A DNA stretch of 22,691 bases from an uncultured Desulfobacterales bacterium. GTDB lineage: Bacteria > Desulfobacterota > Desulfobacteria > Desulfobacterales > JAFDCJ01. The stretch is from NCBI GenBank assembly GCA_945787595.1, contig CALZJV010000035.1, forward strand, positions 1 through 22,691. Reading direction: 5' to 3'. The position numbers and the translations under genes were made by a program. Below, piece by piece: positions 7,988 to 15,808 of this stretch (position 1 is its first letter; each line of letters starts with the position of its first letter). A model generated the notes under the pieces. That model was not told where the DNA came from. It did not search any database and saw nothing but the letters and a program-made list of their open reading frames with translations.

Positions 7988-9391
7988 TCACTTCTCGATT
8001 CTCAGTTTATCAAATCGATAGCGCAGGGAGCGAAAACTGATGCCGAGCAACTCGGCAGCTTTATTTTTGTTTCCGTTGCTGCAGTCAAGGGCTTTTTTCA
8101 AATAGGCGCTCTCGATTTCTTCCAGGATGATATCCAGGGACACACCCCGGGACACTTCATCCAGATCGAAGCGCCGTCCCTTAAAGCCCTCAATCCAGCG
8201 ACGCTTGTGTATCGACAGGGCCAGGCTGTCGGGAAGTATGATATTGGTGGTGGACAGGGCGACGCTTCGCTCTAGGAGATTTTCCAGCTCACGAATATTG
8301 CCGGGAAAATCATATTTATTTAACATATCTATCGCATAGGATGAAAACTTGGTGATCTCCTTTCCCATTTCTCTGGAATATTTTTCCAGAAAATACTGGG
8401 CCAGAGGGCGAAGATCGGCCTTTCTTTCTCGCAGCGGCGGCACCCTAATTTCGATGACATTCAAACGGTAGAAAAGGTCTTCACGGAAATTGCCGGCAAT
8501 GACCTCTTTTTCCAGGTTCTTATTGGTGGCCGAAAGAATGCGAATATCGACGGAAATGTCTTCATTGCCCCCTACCGCTTTGAAGACCTTCTCTTGAACC
8601 GCCCGGAGCAGTTTTACCTGAATCGGCAGGCTGAGTTCCCCGATTTCATCGAGAAAAATGGTCCCCTTATGGGCCTCTTCGAAAAGGCCCTTTTTATCAG
8701 AGGTGGCCCCGGTAAAAGATCCTTTTTTATGACCAAACAGTTCACTTTCCATGAGTGTTTCGGGTATACCGCCACAGTTAATGACGACAAGAGGCTGATC
8801 GCTGCGATCACTTTCCTGATGGACTGCCTTGGCTATCAATTCTTTTCCGGTGCCGCTTTCGCCTGTGATCAGGACATTGGTCTTGGTTTTGGCTACCTGC
8901 AGGATCAGCTTGTAAATGTGGCGCATGGCCGGACTGGATCCCACAAGCAAACTGAAGTGCAGGTTTTCCTTTAATTGGCTATCGAGCAGCTCCTTCTCAT
9001 GTTCGATCGTTTTTATATCCAGCGCCTTGGCGACGGTCTGTAGCAGCTCATCTTTGTCGAAAGGTTTGGGAACATAATCATAGGCCCCTTCGTTCATGGC
9101 CTCAACCGCAGTTTCGGTACTGGAATATGCGGATATCAAAATCACCACGGTATCCTGACTATTTTTTTTAGATGCCCGCAGCACATCCAGGCCGGAGATA
9201 TCTCCAAGCTTGATATCGCAGAGCAGCAGGTCGTATTGGTTTTTTTCGAGTAACTTGATCGCCTTACGACCATCCCCGGCACAGGTGACCTGATAGCCTT
9301 CCCTGTTCAGCATGTATTCGAGCAGTTCACGCATGCTCAACTCATCGTCTACCACCAAGATATGCGACGTTTTTTCTGTCATGATAACCAT
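7988..9391 (-). CDS. pilR: PilR-like sigma-54-dependent response regulator (NtrC family)
   Basis: The 467-residue activator has three domains. The receiver (about 10-125) has acceptor D59 and the K109-P110 switch pair. The AAA+ domain (about 147-385) has Walker A GESGTGKE (177-184), the sigma-54 contact loop GSFTGA (224-229, Ser replacing Ala) and Walker B TIFLDEIGE (244-252). The C-terminal Fis-type helix-turn-helix ends NKAAELLGISFRSLRYRF, a form typical of PilR. Phosphorylation by a sensor kinase would activate it to open sigma-54 promoters. The adjacent pilA with its RpoN promoter is the obvious target. No pilS kinase is next to it; pyrC occupies that place. A second in-frame ATG at 9382 is an equally plausible start, since neither has a convincing ribosome binding site. 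Confidence 0.88.
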   Translation of the reverse strand: MVIMTEKTSHILVVDDELSMRELLEYMLNREGYQVTCAGDGRKAIKLLEKNQYDLLLCDIKLGDISGLDVLRASKKNSQDTVVILISAYSSTETAVEAMNEGAYDYVPKPFDKDELLQTVAKALDIKTIEHEKELLDSQLKENLHFSLLVGSSPAMRHIYKLILQVAKTKTNVLITGESGTGKELIAKAVHQESDRSDQPLVVINCGGIPETLMESELFGHKKGSFTGATSDKKGLFEEAHKGTIFLDEIGELSLPIQVKLLRAVQEKVFKAVGGNEDISVDIRILSATNKNLEKEVIAGNFREDLFYRLNVIEIRVPPLRERKADLRPLAQYFLEKYSREMGKEITKFSSYAIDMLNKYDFPGNIRELENLLERSVALSTTNIILPDSLALSIHKRRWIEGFKGRRFDLDEVSRGVSLDIILEEIESAYLKKALDCSNGNKNKAAELLGISFRSLRYRFDKLRIEK

Positions 9392-9492
9392 TCCGATTTG
9401 TTATTCTTGTTACGATACGGAAAAACCACAGATCATACATAGTACAACATAACTCAAAAATTTCTGCAGATCTGTGCGCCAGTATTGACATA

Positions 9493-10809
9493 CTATGTGT
9501 TTGAATGTTTGCCATATTCATACACAATCCGGCCGCCAACCATGGTGAGCACAGGCTTGCCCTTCAATTGCCAGCCGTCAAACGGGGTATTACGGCTTAG
9601 AGACCGGAAATCGGAGGCATCCACCGTGTAAGACAGGTCGGGATCGATGATGGTAATATCCGCCGGACCGTCGGCTCTCAAACCGCATTCAAGCCCCAGT
9701 ACTCCGGCCGGATTGGTGCACATCTTTTCAACCAGTTCTGTTAATGTCAGCACACCGGCTTGAACCAGTTTCAGGCTCAACGACACTGAAGTTTCCAACC
9801 CGATAATACCGTTTGGAGCAGAGGTTAATCCGAGGGCTTTCTCCTCGTTTGAATGCGGAGCATGATCGGTGGCAATGACATCAATGGTCCCATCTGCAAG
9901 GCCTTCGCAGATCGCCGCCCGATCGCTTTCAGTACCAAGCGGGGGATTCATTTTCGCATGAGTGCCACATTCATCAACGGCATTTTCCGTCAGCGTGAAA
10001 TAGTGCGGTGCGGTCTCAGCAGTCACCCTGACACCTCTGGCTTTGGCATCCCGGATGGCCCTTATAGAACTTGCCATGCTGACATGGGCGATATGAACCG
10101 GAGCACTGGTTAATTCGCTGAGTGCAATGTCGCGCAGCACCATAATGGTCTCGCTGACACCGGGGATACCGGCGATGGCCAATTTTTTTGCAATAATTCC
10201 CTCGTTCATGACACCGCCGGCAGCCAAATTGAAATCTTCGCAATGCGAGATAACCAACAGATGAAGATCTTTTGCTTTCTCCAGAGCTCTGCGCATCAAC
10301 CGGCTGTCCATCACCGGGTTGCCGTCGTCTGAAAGGGCAATGGCACCTGCTTGTTTCAAACCTTCATATTCACAAAGGGTCTTTCCCTCTATCCCTTTGC
10401 TGATAGCGGCTATCGGGAGCACTCGAACTAGATTGGATTCAACTGCCTTTGCAAGGATATATTCGGTGACCTGTCTGCTGTCATTAACGGGATTGGTATT
10501 CGGCATACAACAAACGGTGCTGAATCCGCCGTGGGCGGCCGCCCGGCACCCAGATTCGATGGTCTCCTTGTACTCGTAGCCCGGCTCACGCAAATGAACA
10601 TGCATATCGATTAAACCGGGAGTGACGATTTTGCCCGAAGCGTCAAAAATTCGGTCTCCAGGCCGTTGAATGTTTGACGCTTGATCCTGTTTGCCGGTTT
10701 GTCCGCCTTCAATAATCGCAACAATCTTTTCATCCTCGATAAGGATATCGGCAATACCGACAAAATGTCCGGGATCAACTAATCTGCCGCCTGTTATTCG
10801 GATTTGCAT
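9493..10809 (-). CDS. pyrC: Dihydroorotase, class I (PyrC)
   Basis: It catalyses the reversible cyclisation of N-carbamoyl-aspartate to dihydroorotate in cytosolic pyrimidine synthesis. The start at 10809 is chosen because GGGAGG lies six bases before it; the frame is open to an ATG at 10854, but those extra 15 residues are not family-like. The resulting 438 residues fit bacterial class I enzymes. Metal and catalytic signatures of the amidohydrolase fold are intact: DMHVHLREPG with H70 and H72, the D161/D162 pair in LSDDG, H189 in ISHCED, H242 in HIAHVS, and D315 in TDHAPH. No pyrB or other pyrimidine gene is adjacent. It lies 101 bp upstream of pilR in the same direction; nearly identical 14-bp direct repeats flank it. 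Confidence 0.95.
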   Translation of the reverse strand: MQIRITGGRLVDPGHFVGIADILIEDEKIVAIIEGGQTGKQDQASNIQRPGDRIFDASGKIVTPGLIDMHVHLREPGYEYKETIESGCRAAAHGGFSTVCCMPNTNPVNDSRQVTEYILAKAVESNLVRVLPIAAISKGIEGKTLCEYEGLKQAGAIALSDDGNPVMDSRLMRRALEKAKDLHLLVISHCEDFNLAAGGVMNEGIIAKKLAIAGIPGVSETIMVLRDIALSELTSAPVHIAHVSMASSIRAIRDAKARGVRVTAETAPHYFTLTENAVDECGTHAKMNPPLGTESDRAAICEGLADGTIDVIATDHAPHSNEEKALGLTSAPNGIIGLETSVSLSLKLVQAGVLTLTELVEKMCTNPAGVLGLECGLRADGPADITIIDPDLSYTVDASDFRSLSRNTPFDGWQLKGKPVLTMVGGRIVYEYGKHSNT

Positions 10810-10869
10810 CGCCTGCCTCCCATGAAAGTGATAAGAATCAGAGTAATCGTTCACAGGTTTAGAAGTTCA

Positions 10870-11066
10870 GGCCCGCCCTGTTGCGACCGGAAGGGCCTAT
10901 GTAATTGCTTTAACATTTTATGGAATTGGGTTTCCATCACCACATCTTGACATACTAGGTCTGGGCCAAAGGTTCGAAGGTTTTGAGCTACAGAGTTCGC
11001 TCTTCTCTCCGGGGCGGTATGTCCTCTTTGCCGGAGGCAAGGTTACCTTACTGCAATATTCTTAAG
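10870..11066. repeat. Degenerate intergenic repeat region, copy 1
   Basis: The 386-bp gap between lepB and pyrC holds no convincing gene but contains modules that recur at 14023-14223. These are GGCCCGCCCTGTTGCGAC (10870-10887) followed after 18 bp by TGCTTTAA; GGTCTGGGCCAAAGG (10958-10972); and GGTATGTCCTC/TTTGCCGGAG/ATATTCTTAAG (11016-11066). The last part can form alternative hairpins: CTCCGG with CCGGAG, or TTGCC-GGA-GGCAA. The shared order with insertions and deletions suggests a decayed dispersed repeat family. Confidence 0.5.
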
Positions 11067-11195
11067 TCGTATTACTCTCATATATTTTCCATGATGTCTT
11101 GACACGAAAATGGCGTTGCCTGATAGTGCACACTAATCAAAGGAGAAAAGTCTACATCAACCCGGAACGCTGAACACTGAACGGTTACCAAATAC

Positions 11196-11840
11196 TTATT
11201 TTAAAATTCTACCCAGTCGGTTCCATCTGACGCCAATATTTTGCTTGTCCCATGACCAGTAAATAATAAAGGCTTTGCCGTTAACCGCCTTAAGATTCAC
11301 GAATCCCCAGAACCGGCTGTCAAAACTTTCATCCCGATTGTCTCCCATCACAAAGAGAGAATCTTCCTTTACTGTGATGGGTCCGAAATTATCTCTTGGC
11401 CGGATGTCGTCGGAAATGATGTGGGGATCCGTATGGATACCAAAATCATGGTTCACACGCTTATGATTCACAAATAGCTGTTTATCCCGGATCTCAACGA
11501 CATCACCGGCTACCCCGATCACGCGTTTGATAAAATCTTTATTCGGATCCTTTGGGAATTTAAACACAATGATGTCTCCTCGCCGGGGTTCTTTAAAGGG
11601 AATGATGGTTTTATTCCAGTAAGGTAATTTGACCCCGTAAAGAAATTTATTCACCAGGATATGATCACCGATCTGCAAGGTCTGCTTCATGGATCCTGAA
11701 GGTATTTTAAACGCTTGCACCACAAATGTGCGTATAAACAGTGCAATGAGAACTGCTACAAGAATGGCTTCAATATTTTCCCGAAAATGCCCCTTTTTAG
11801 GTGCGATTTCGTCTTTTTCCTCTGAATGTTTCCGTTTCAA
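11196..11840 (-). CDS. lepB: Signal peptidase I
   Basis: This 214-residue enzyme removes signal peptides from exported proteins at the outer face of the inner membrane. A single membrane segment spans about 25-44. The catalytic serine is S50 in IPSGSM and the lysine base is K105 in FIKRVIGVAGD. The conserved GDNRDESFDSRFWG box is complete. The residue after SGSMK is Q where most family members have P (SMxPTL). The start is a TTG at 11840; no in-frame ATG or GTG precedes the membrane segment. A GAAAGG sequence lies about eleven bases upstream. The gene follows pgpA by 106 bp, and a possible 22-codon leader frame lies in that gap. Confidence 0.93.
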   Translation of the reverse strand: MKRKHSEEKDEIAPKKGHFRENIEAILVAVLIALFIRTFVVQAFKIPSGSMKQTLQIGDHILVNKFLYGVKLPYWNKTIIPFKEPRRGDIIVFKFPKDPNKDFIKRVIGVAGDVVEIRDKQLFVNHKRVNHDFGIHTDPHIISDDIRPRDNFGPITVKEDSLFVMGDNRDESFDSRFWGFVNLKAVNGKAFIIYWSWDKQNIGVRWNRLGRILK

Positions 11841-11866
11841 GTTTTTCGATACCTTTCGATAATTTC

Positions 11867-11935
11867 TCAGCTGTAAGCTCGTTGATTTCGATATGGATCC
11901 GCCTGCAAACGTTTCTGCCTCTCGGCAAGCGGCAT
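11867..11935 (-). CDS. Possible 22-aa leader frame upstream of lepB
   Basis: Between pgpA and lepB an ATG at 11935, preceded by AGGA at good spacing, opens a 22-codon frame (MPLAERQKRLQADPYRNQRA...) ending in TGA. The same frame continues after that TGA for nine codons to a second TGA that overlaps the lepB TTG (TTGA). It could couple lepB translation to upstream ribosomes, be a small basic peptide, or be a decayed gene. I recognise no family. Confidence 0.25.
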   Translation of the reverse strand: MPLAERQKRLQADPYRNQRAYS

Positions 11936-11946
11936 ATCTATCCTGA

Positions 11947-12405
11947 TCAATAAAAATAGAAAAGACCTCTTAGAAGTAAATTAGCGATGATTCCGGCAGC
12001 CACATCATCCGCTACCACGCCCAAACCACCTGGTATCCGTTTGTCTAGGCTTCGAATTGGAAACGGTTTCAAGATATCCAGAATTCTGAATATAATAAAA
12101 CCGCTCACCAGCGTAATCGGACTAACGGGCAATCCGATTAAAGTCACCATCATGCCGGCTATTTCATCGATAATAATACAGCCCGGATCATTTTGTTTTA
12201 GTATTTTCTCAGCGGCATCTGCGATGCACACGGCAAAAATAATAAAGAACAAGATGCATAGCATTGCCGGCATCAGTGAAATTCCAGACAAGACGAAACT
12301 AAGCGGAAGCCCGATTAAAGATCCAAACGTGCCGGGTGCAAACGGAATGTTTCCGATGTAGAAACCCGTGGCCAGAAACATTACCGCATTTTCTCTCAAT
12401 TTCAT
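11947..12405 (-). CDS. pgpA: Phosphatidylglycerophosphatase A
   Basis: It dephosphorylates phosphatidylglycerophosphate to phosphatidylglycerol in the inner membrane. The 152 residues fit the PgpA family length. Family signatures are APGTFGSL (23-30), the acidic DPGCIIIDEIAGMMV motif (about 73-87), and FRILDILKPFPIRSLD followed by GLGVVADDVAAG near the C-terminus. About four hydrophobic segments are seen. No strong ribosome binding site precedes the ATG at 12405. A possible promoter (TTGACA, 15 bp, TATAGA) ends nine bases before the ATG. It is followed by lepB on the same strand, making a small envelope-related pair. Confidence 0.92.
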   Translation of the reverse strand: MKLRENAVMFLATGFYIGNIPFAPGTFGSLIGLPLSFVLSGISLMPAMLCILFFIIFAVCIADAAEKILKQNDPGCIIIDEIAGMMVTLIGLPVSPITLVSGFIIFRILDILKPFPIRSLDKRIPGGLGVVADDVAAGIIANLLLRGLFYFY

Positions 12406-12413
12406 GGCCCGTG

Positions 12414-12440
12414 TCTATAAGTTCGCACCACTTTTGTCAA
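12414..12440 (-). promoter_or_regulatory. Possible sigma-70 promoter before pgpA
   Basis: The minus strand has a perfect TTGACA (12440-12435), then 15 bp, then TATAGA (12419-12414). The spacer is two bases shorter than ideal and the transcript would begin almost at the pgpA start codon, so the call is weak. Confidence 0.3.
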
Positions 12441-12491
12441 GATCAGATATGGATAGGTAGTTAAGTAGCTGAACTGTTGAATCGTCATTCG

Positions 12492-13673
12492 CTATCCCCC
12501 TGTCTCCCGGGTGATGGTATCGTAAATAATTCTCAAGGGTATATTTTGTTCACGCGCAATTTTCTTACAGATTTCATACTCGGGTACGATGCGGATATTC
12601 CCATGAGGGTCTTTTACACGCTTTACCGGTATATCGCCATAGGTCGTCTTCACTTCATACCGATCTCGCCACAGCAACCAGCGGCGGGATTCAGAATGCC
12701 GCACCCCCAATGTTGTTGTTTCAGACAAGATCCGACGAATCAGACTATCTTTGTCGTCTATATTGCATAGAACCTGGAGCATGGTGCCGGGCCTGTTCTT
12801 CTTCATATAAACAGGTATCCAGTAAACATCCAACGCCCCATCTGCGAATAGCCGATCCATCAGATAACCAAACAACTCCGGATTCATATCATCAATGCAG
12901 GTTTCGAGGATAGATATGCGATCCTCCTGTATCTCACCCGGGGATCTGGTGGCTGTTTCTGATTGAGCGCCGGTGATGATTCTCAATAGATTCGGCCCGG
13001 CCTCAAGTTCGCGCTGCCCTGCCCCATACCCAATACCTGAAATGGTCATATCAGGCAAAGTGCCGAACCCTTCTGCAAGGGTGACGATAATCGCAGCTCC
13101 GGTCGGTGTGACCAGTTCGTGGGGGATTTCGGTACCGTAGATCGGGACCCCTTTTAGAATATCCAGGGTTGCCGGTGCCGGTACGGGGATCTTACCATGG
13201 CTACAGGTAACAAATCCCTTTCCCAGAGGGATTTGAGAGGCGATGATGCTTTTGATTCCCAGATAATCCAGGCAAATGGCGGTCCCTACTATATCAACGA
13301 TGGCATCAACCCCCCCGACCTCATGAAAATGAACCTTCTCAATAGAGCAGCTATGGATATGAGCTTCCGATTTGGCCAGCCTTTTGAAAATTTGAAGACT
13401 GGTCGATTTGATCCTCTCTGACAAAGGGCTGTTCTCGATCAAAGATCGTATGTCGGCAAAATTTCGTGCTGTTCGATCATCATGCATGCCAACAACAACC
13501 GACATTGCACTGATACCGTTGCGATGAACCGGGGTCACAGTAACATCAAAATTCTTAAGGAGGATGCTGTTAAGGCGGTTTTCAAGATACTTTAAAGGTA
13601 CACCCAGGTCGATTAATGCGCCCAGGGTCATATCTCCACTGATTCCGGAAAAACAATCAAAGTAAGCCAACAT
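12492..13673 (-). CDS. larC: LarC, nickel-pincer cofactor biosynthesis protein
   Basis: LarC inserts nickel into the pyridinium bisthiocarboxylate precursor of the nickel-pincer nucleotide cofactor, in a CTP-dependent reaction. The N-terminus MLAYFDCFSGISGDMTLGALIDLG is the family hallmark. The histidine-rich HFHEVGGVDAIVDIVG block and the ITGIGYGAG-like ISGIGYGAGQRELE motif follow, with a C-terminal domain carrying ETCIDDMNPE. The start at 13673 gives 393 residues, the usual length. A longer frame to 13778 is rejected because it runs antisense through selC and adds unrelated residues. No larB, larE or lactate racemase gene is in the window. The gene diverges from selC, with 66 bp between them. 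Confidence 0.93.
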   Translation of the reverse strand: MLAYFDCFSGISGDMTLGALIDLGVPLKYLENRLNSILLKNFDVTVTPVHRNGISAMSVVVGMHDDRTARNFADIRSLIENSPLSERIKSTSLQIFKRLAKSEAHIHSCSIEKVHFHEVGGVDAIVDIVGTAICLDYLGIKSIIASQIPLGKGFVTCSHGKIPVPAPATLDILKGVPIYGTEIPHELVTPTGAAIIVTLAEGFGTLPDMTISGIGYGAGQRELEAGPNLLRIITGAQSETATRSPGEIQEDRISILETCIDDMNPELFGYLMDRLFADGALDVYWIPVYMKKNRPGTMLQVLCNIDDKDSLIRRILSETTTLGVRHSESRRWLLWRDRYEVKTTYGDIPVKRVKDPHGNIRIVPEYEICKKIAREQNIPLRIIYDTITRETGG

Positions 13674-13698
13674 AAAAATCTCTATCCGAATTAAAATA

Positions 13699-13726
13699 TT
13701 GACAAAAAAAACTGCGAATATATTAT
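13699..13726 (+). promoter_or_regulatory. Sigma-70 promoter of selC
   Basis: TTGACA (13699-13704) is followed after 16 bp by TATTAT (13721-13726). Transcription would begin about eight bases later, a few bases before the mature 5' end of the tRNA. The position and near-consensus boxes support it. Confidence 0.65.
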
Positions 13727-13739
13727 AAGTTGTCCTAAC

Positions 13740-13837
13740 GGAAGTGCGCAGCTGGCTGGTGCGGCTCCCGGACTTCAAATCCGGTGTGGGGCGTTAACAC
13801 CGTCCCGGGTGGGTTCGATTCCCATGCACTTCCGCCA
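13740..13837 (+). tRNA. selC: tRNA-Sec (anticodon TCA)
   Basis: This is a selenocysteine tRNA. The 8-bp acceptor stem GGAAGTGC pairs with GCACTTCC, longer than in other tRNAs. The anticodon stem CCGGA/TCCGG encloses the loop CTTCAAA with TCA at 13775-13777, which reads UGA. A long extra arm follows, then the T arm GGGTTCGATTCCC, discriminator G and an encoded CCA (13835-13837). Its presence implies that the organism makes selenoproteins, although I see none in this window. It is divergent from larC. Confidence 0.97.
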
Positions 13838-14022
13838 ATCGCCTTTCATCACCCCAGCATATTCAGAGCATCCGCTTCGATCCCTTATGGATCTGTTGCA
13901 GCGAACAACAGACTAATTCGCAATAGAATTATAAGTTCTTAAATCTATACCATATTTTAATACTGAAAACAACGAAAACCGCGGCCTTGCAGCAATTCTG
14001 AGTGTATTTTTCTTGTGGCGAT

Positions 14023-14223
14023 CTTATGAAATATCTCTCCGGCAAAACGGGAGGTATCAAGAAGCCTTCTTGAGGGAGGTGAGGACAATACCTCACTGGA
14101 ATAAATTGGTTTCGGCCCGCCCTGGCGCGACTGCTTTAAATAGCTCTCCTTCGTCCAAACGGGTAATATCGATCTAAATTCAGATTACCATTGTGATTTG
14201 GGTCTGGACCGGAGCATTTCGAG
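14023..14223. repeat. Degenerate intergenic repeat region, copy 2
   Basis: The 501-bp gap after selC has no convincing gene. It contains, on the minus strand, GGTATTGTCCTC (14092-14081) and TTTTGCCGGAGAGATATTTC (14047-14028), and on the plus strand GGCCCGCCCTGGCGCGAC then TGCTTTAA (14114-14139) and GGTCTGGACC (14201-14210). All recur near 10870-11066. Two hairpins lie inside: TCAAGAA-GCC-TTCTTGA (14057-14073) and GTGAGG-ACAATA-CCTCAC (14079-14096). Just after selC, CTGTTG...CAACAG (13893-13911) could form a weak hairpin, but it lacks a T-run. Confidence 0.5.
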
Positions 14224-14338
14224 ATTCGAATTTCCTATTATCCATGGCTTGGCTGTTTTCTACCCAGCTCGGTAGAACATTTCCTGATGTTCCTCTAATA
14301 ATGGAAGATTTAGATCAAACTAAAGAGGCTCAAAACCA

Positions 14339-15808
14339 TTGAAAGAAACACATACCCTTGAAAAGGAATTAAACCGTTTAAAACACGAAAAGGCAGCCCT
14401 GCAAGTTCAAAGCAGGCTGCTTGAAAAGTTTGTGACCCTGGCCCGATCGGCGGCCAAAGAAAAGGTGTTGACGGCTATCCTGCAAAAAACTCTTGAAATT
14501 TCCTCCGAGATTACCGCCGCGGAAAAAGGCAGTCTGTTTTTACTCGATTCCGATGGGGCTGTGACGGACAGCCTTTTAACCCGCAGCGACGCCACTCCGG
14601 AGCAAAGTGCCAGAATAATAGGGAGCGTACTAAATAAAGGACTTGCAGGTTGGGTGCGAAAACATCGAAAAGTGGGACTAATTCTTGATACTAAAGATGA
14701 TGATCGCTGGCTGGATCTTCCCGATCAACCTTATATGGTTGGATCGGCATTGGCAGTCCCGATCCTGCGGGGGGATAATTTGCTGGGTATTCTGACCCTG
14801 CTCCACGCTCAGCCGGGGCATTTCGCCGCAGAAACCGCCAATCTCATGCTGTTAACCGCCCGTCAAATCGGCAGTGCTCTCGAAAATACCAGGCTTTACA
14901 CGCGGCTAGACGAATCCTACCGGCTATTGAAACTGGCTAAACTGAAAATCGAAAACTATTCAAGTGCCCTTGATGCGGAGATGGAAAAAGGCAAGAAAAT
15001 ACAACGGGATTTTCTACCCGATCAATTACCCCGCATTCAGGGCTGGGAAATCGCAGTTTGTTTCCACCCCGCCAGGCAGGTGTCCGGTGATTTTTATGAC
15101 GTGTTTTTATTGCCGGGAAATCTTATCGGACTGGTAATTGCAGATGTTTGCGATAAGGGTGTTGGATCGGCTCTGTTCATGGCACTATTTCGCAGTTTAA
15201 TCCGAGTATTTTCAGGTCAAATCAGTTTGCAGGGTGTCTCGGTATCCGGCGGTGACAAGAGAGGGTCGAATTCAACCGGTGATTATCATCATCTCGCTTT
15301 GCACGCTGTTTCGCTTACCAACGACTATATTGCCGAAGAACATGGTGATGAGGGCATGTTTGCTACGCTCTTCTTCGGGGTATTAGATCCCCTGAGCGGA
15401 AAAATGACCTATGTCAACGGTGGGCATGAGCCAGTTATAATCGTCAATCATGGTCGGGTGAAAGAAAGACTTAAAGCCACCGGACCTGCGGTGGGGATGA
15501 TGCCCGAATCGAAGTATACGGCAAAGCCGGTTCAAATCGAATGCGGAGATATTTTGATAGGTTATACCGACGGAGTGACCGAAGCACTTTCTCCCAATAA
15601 AGAATTTTATACGAAGAGAAGGTTTTTTTCTATTTTAGAAAGTCCTGTCCCAACTGCATCAAAACTAATAGAACATATAAAAGTCGATTTATATAATCAT
15701 ATGGATGATGCCCCGCAGTTTGATGATATTACGATGCTTGCGGTGCATCGCAAACATTGCTCGATTCATAATGATAAACGCAGTAACATACTGCAAGATC
15801 GAGGATGA
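14339..15808 (+). CDS. GAF-PP2C (RsbU/SpoIIE-type) serine phosphatase
   Basis: The 489-residue cytosolic protein likely senses a signal and dephosphorylates a partner-switch protein such as an anti-sigma antagonist. Residues 1-30 look coiled-coil, about 40-185 form a GAF domain, a helical linker follows (190-225), and 225-470 is the PP2C/SpoIIE domain. Metal-binding aspartates are visible: D251 in SGDFYD, D269 and D272 in ADVCDKG, D411 in YTDGVTE, and D462/D463 in FDDIT. The start is a TTG at 14339 with AGAGG ten bases upstream. A 13-codon ATG frame (14301) ends in TGA overlapping it. The natural domain ends near AVHRK (468-472); the last 17 residues come from a decayed fadH sequence read out of frame. 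No partner antagonist gene is adjacent. Confidence 0.88.
   Translation: MKETHTLEKELNRLKHEKAALQVQSRLLEKFVTLARSAAKEKVLTAILQKTLEISSEITAAEKGSLFLLDSDGAVTDSLLTRSDATPEQSARIIGSVLNKGLAGWVRKHRKVGLILDTKDDDRWLDLPDQPYMVGSALAVPILRGDNLLGILTLLHAQPGHFAAETANLMLLTARQIGSALENTRLYTRLDESYRLLKLAKLKIENYSSALDAEMEKGKKIQRDFLPDQLPRIQGWEIAVCFHPARQVSGDFYDVFLLPGNLIGLVIADVCDKGVGSALFMALFRSLIRVFSGQISLQGVSVSGGDKRGSNSTGDYHHLALHAVSLTNDYIAEEHGDEGMFATLFFGVLDPLSGKMTYVNGGHEPVIIVNHGRVKERLKATGPAVGMMPESKYTAKPVQIECGDILIGYTDGVTEALSPNKEFYTKRRFFSILESPVPTASKLIEHIKVDLYNHMDDAPQFDDITMLAVHRKHCSIHNDKRSNILQDRG

Noticed and set aside
10810..10854. N-terminal extension of pyrC
   Set aside because: The ATG at 10809 has a strong GGGAGG site at good spacing, and the extra 15 residues are not family-like.
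11867..11869. UGA as selenocysteine codon in the lepB leader
   Set aside because: The flanking peptide matches no known selenoprotein and no SECIS-like hairpin was evident just downstream.
13674..13778. N-terminal extension of larC
   Set aside because: It runs antisense through the tRNA-Sec gene and its residues do not resemble LarC; the family N-terminus MLAYFDCFSG starts at 13673.
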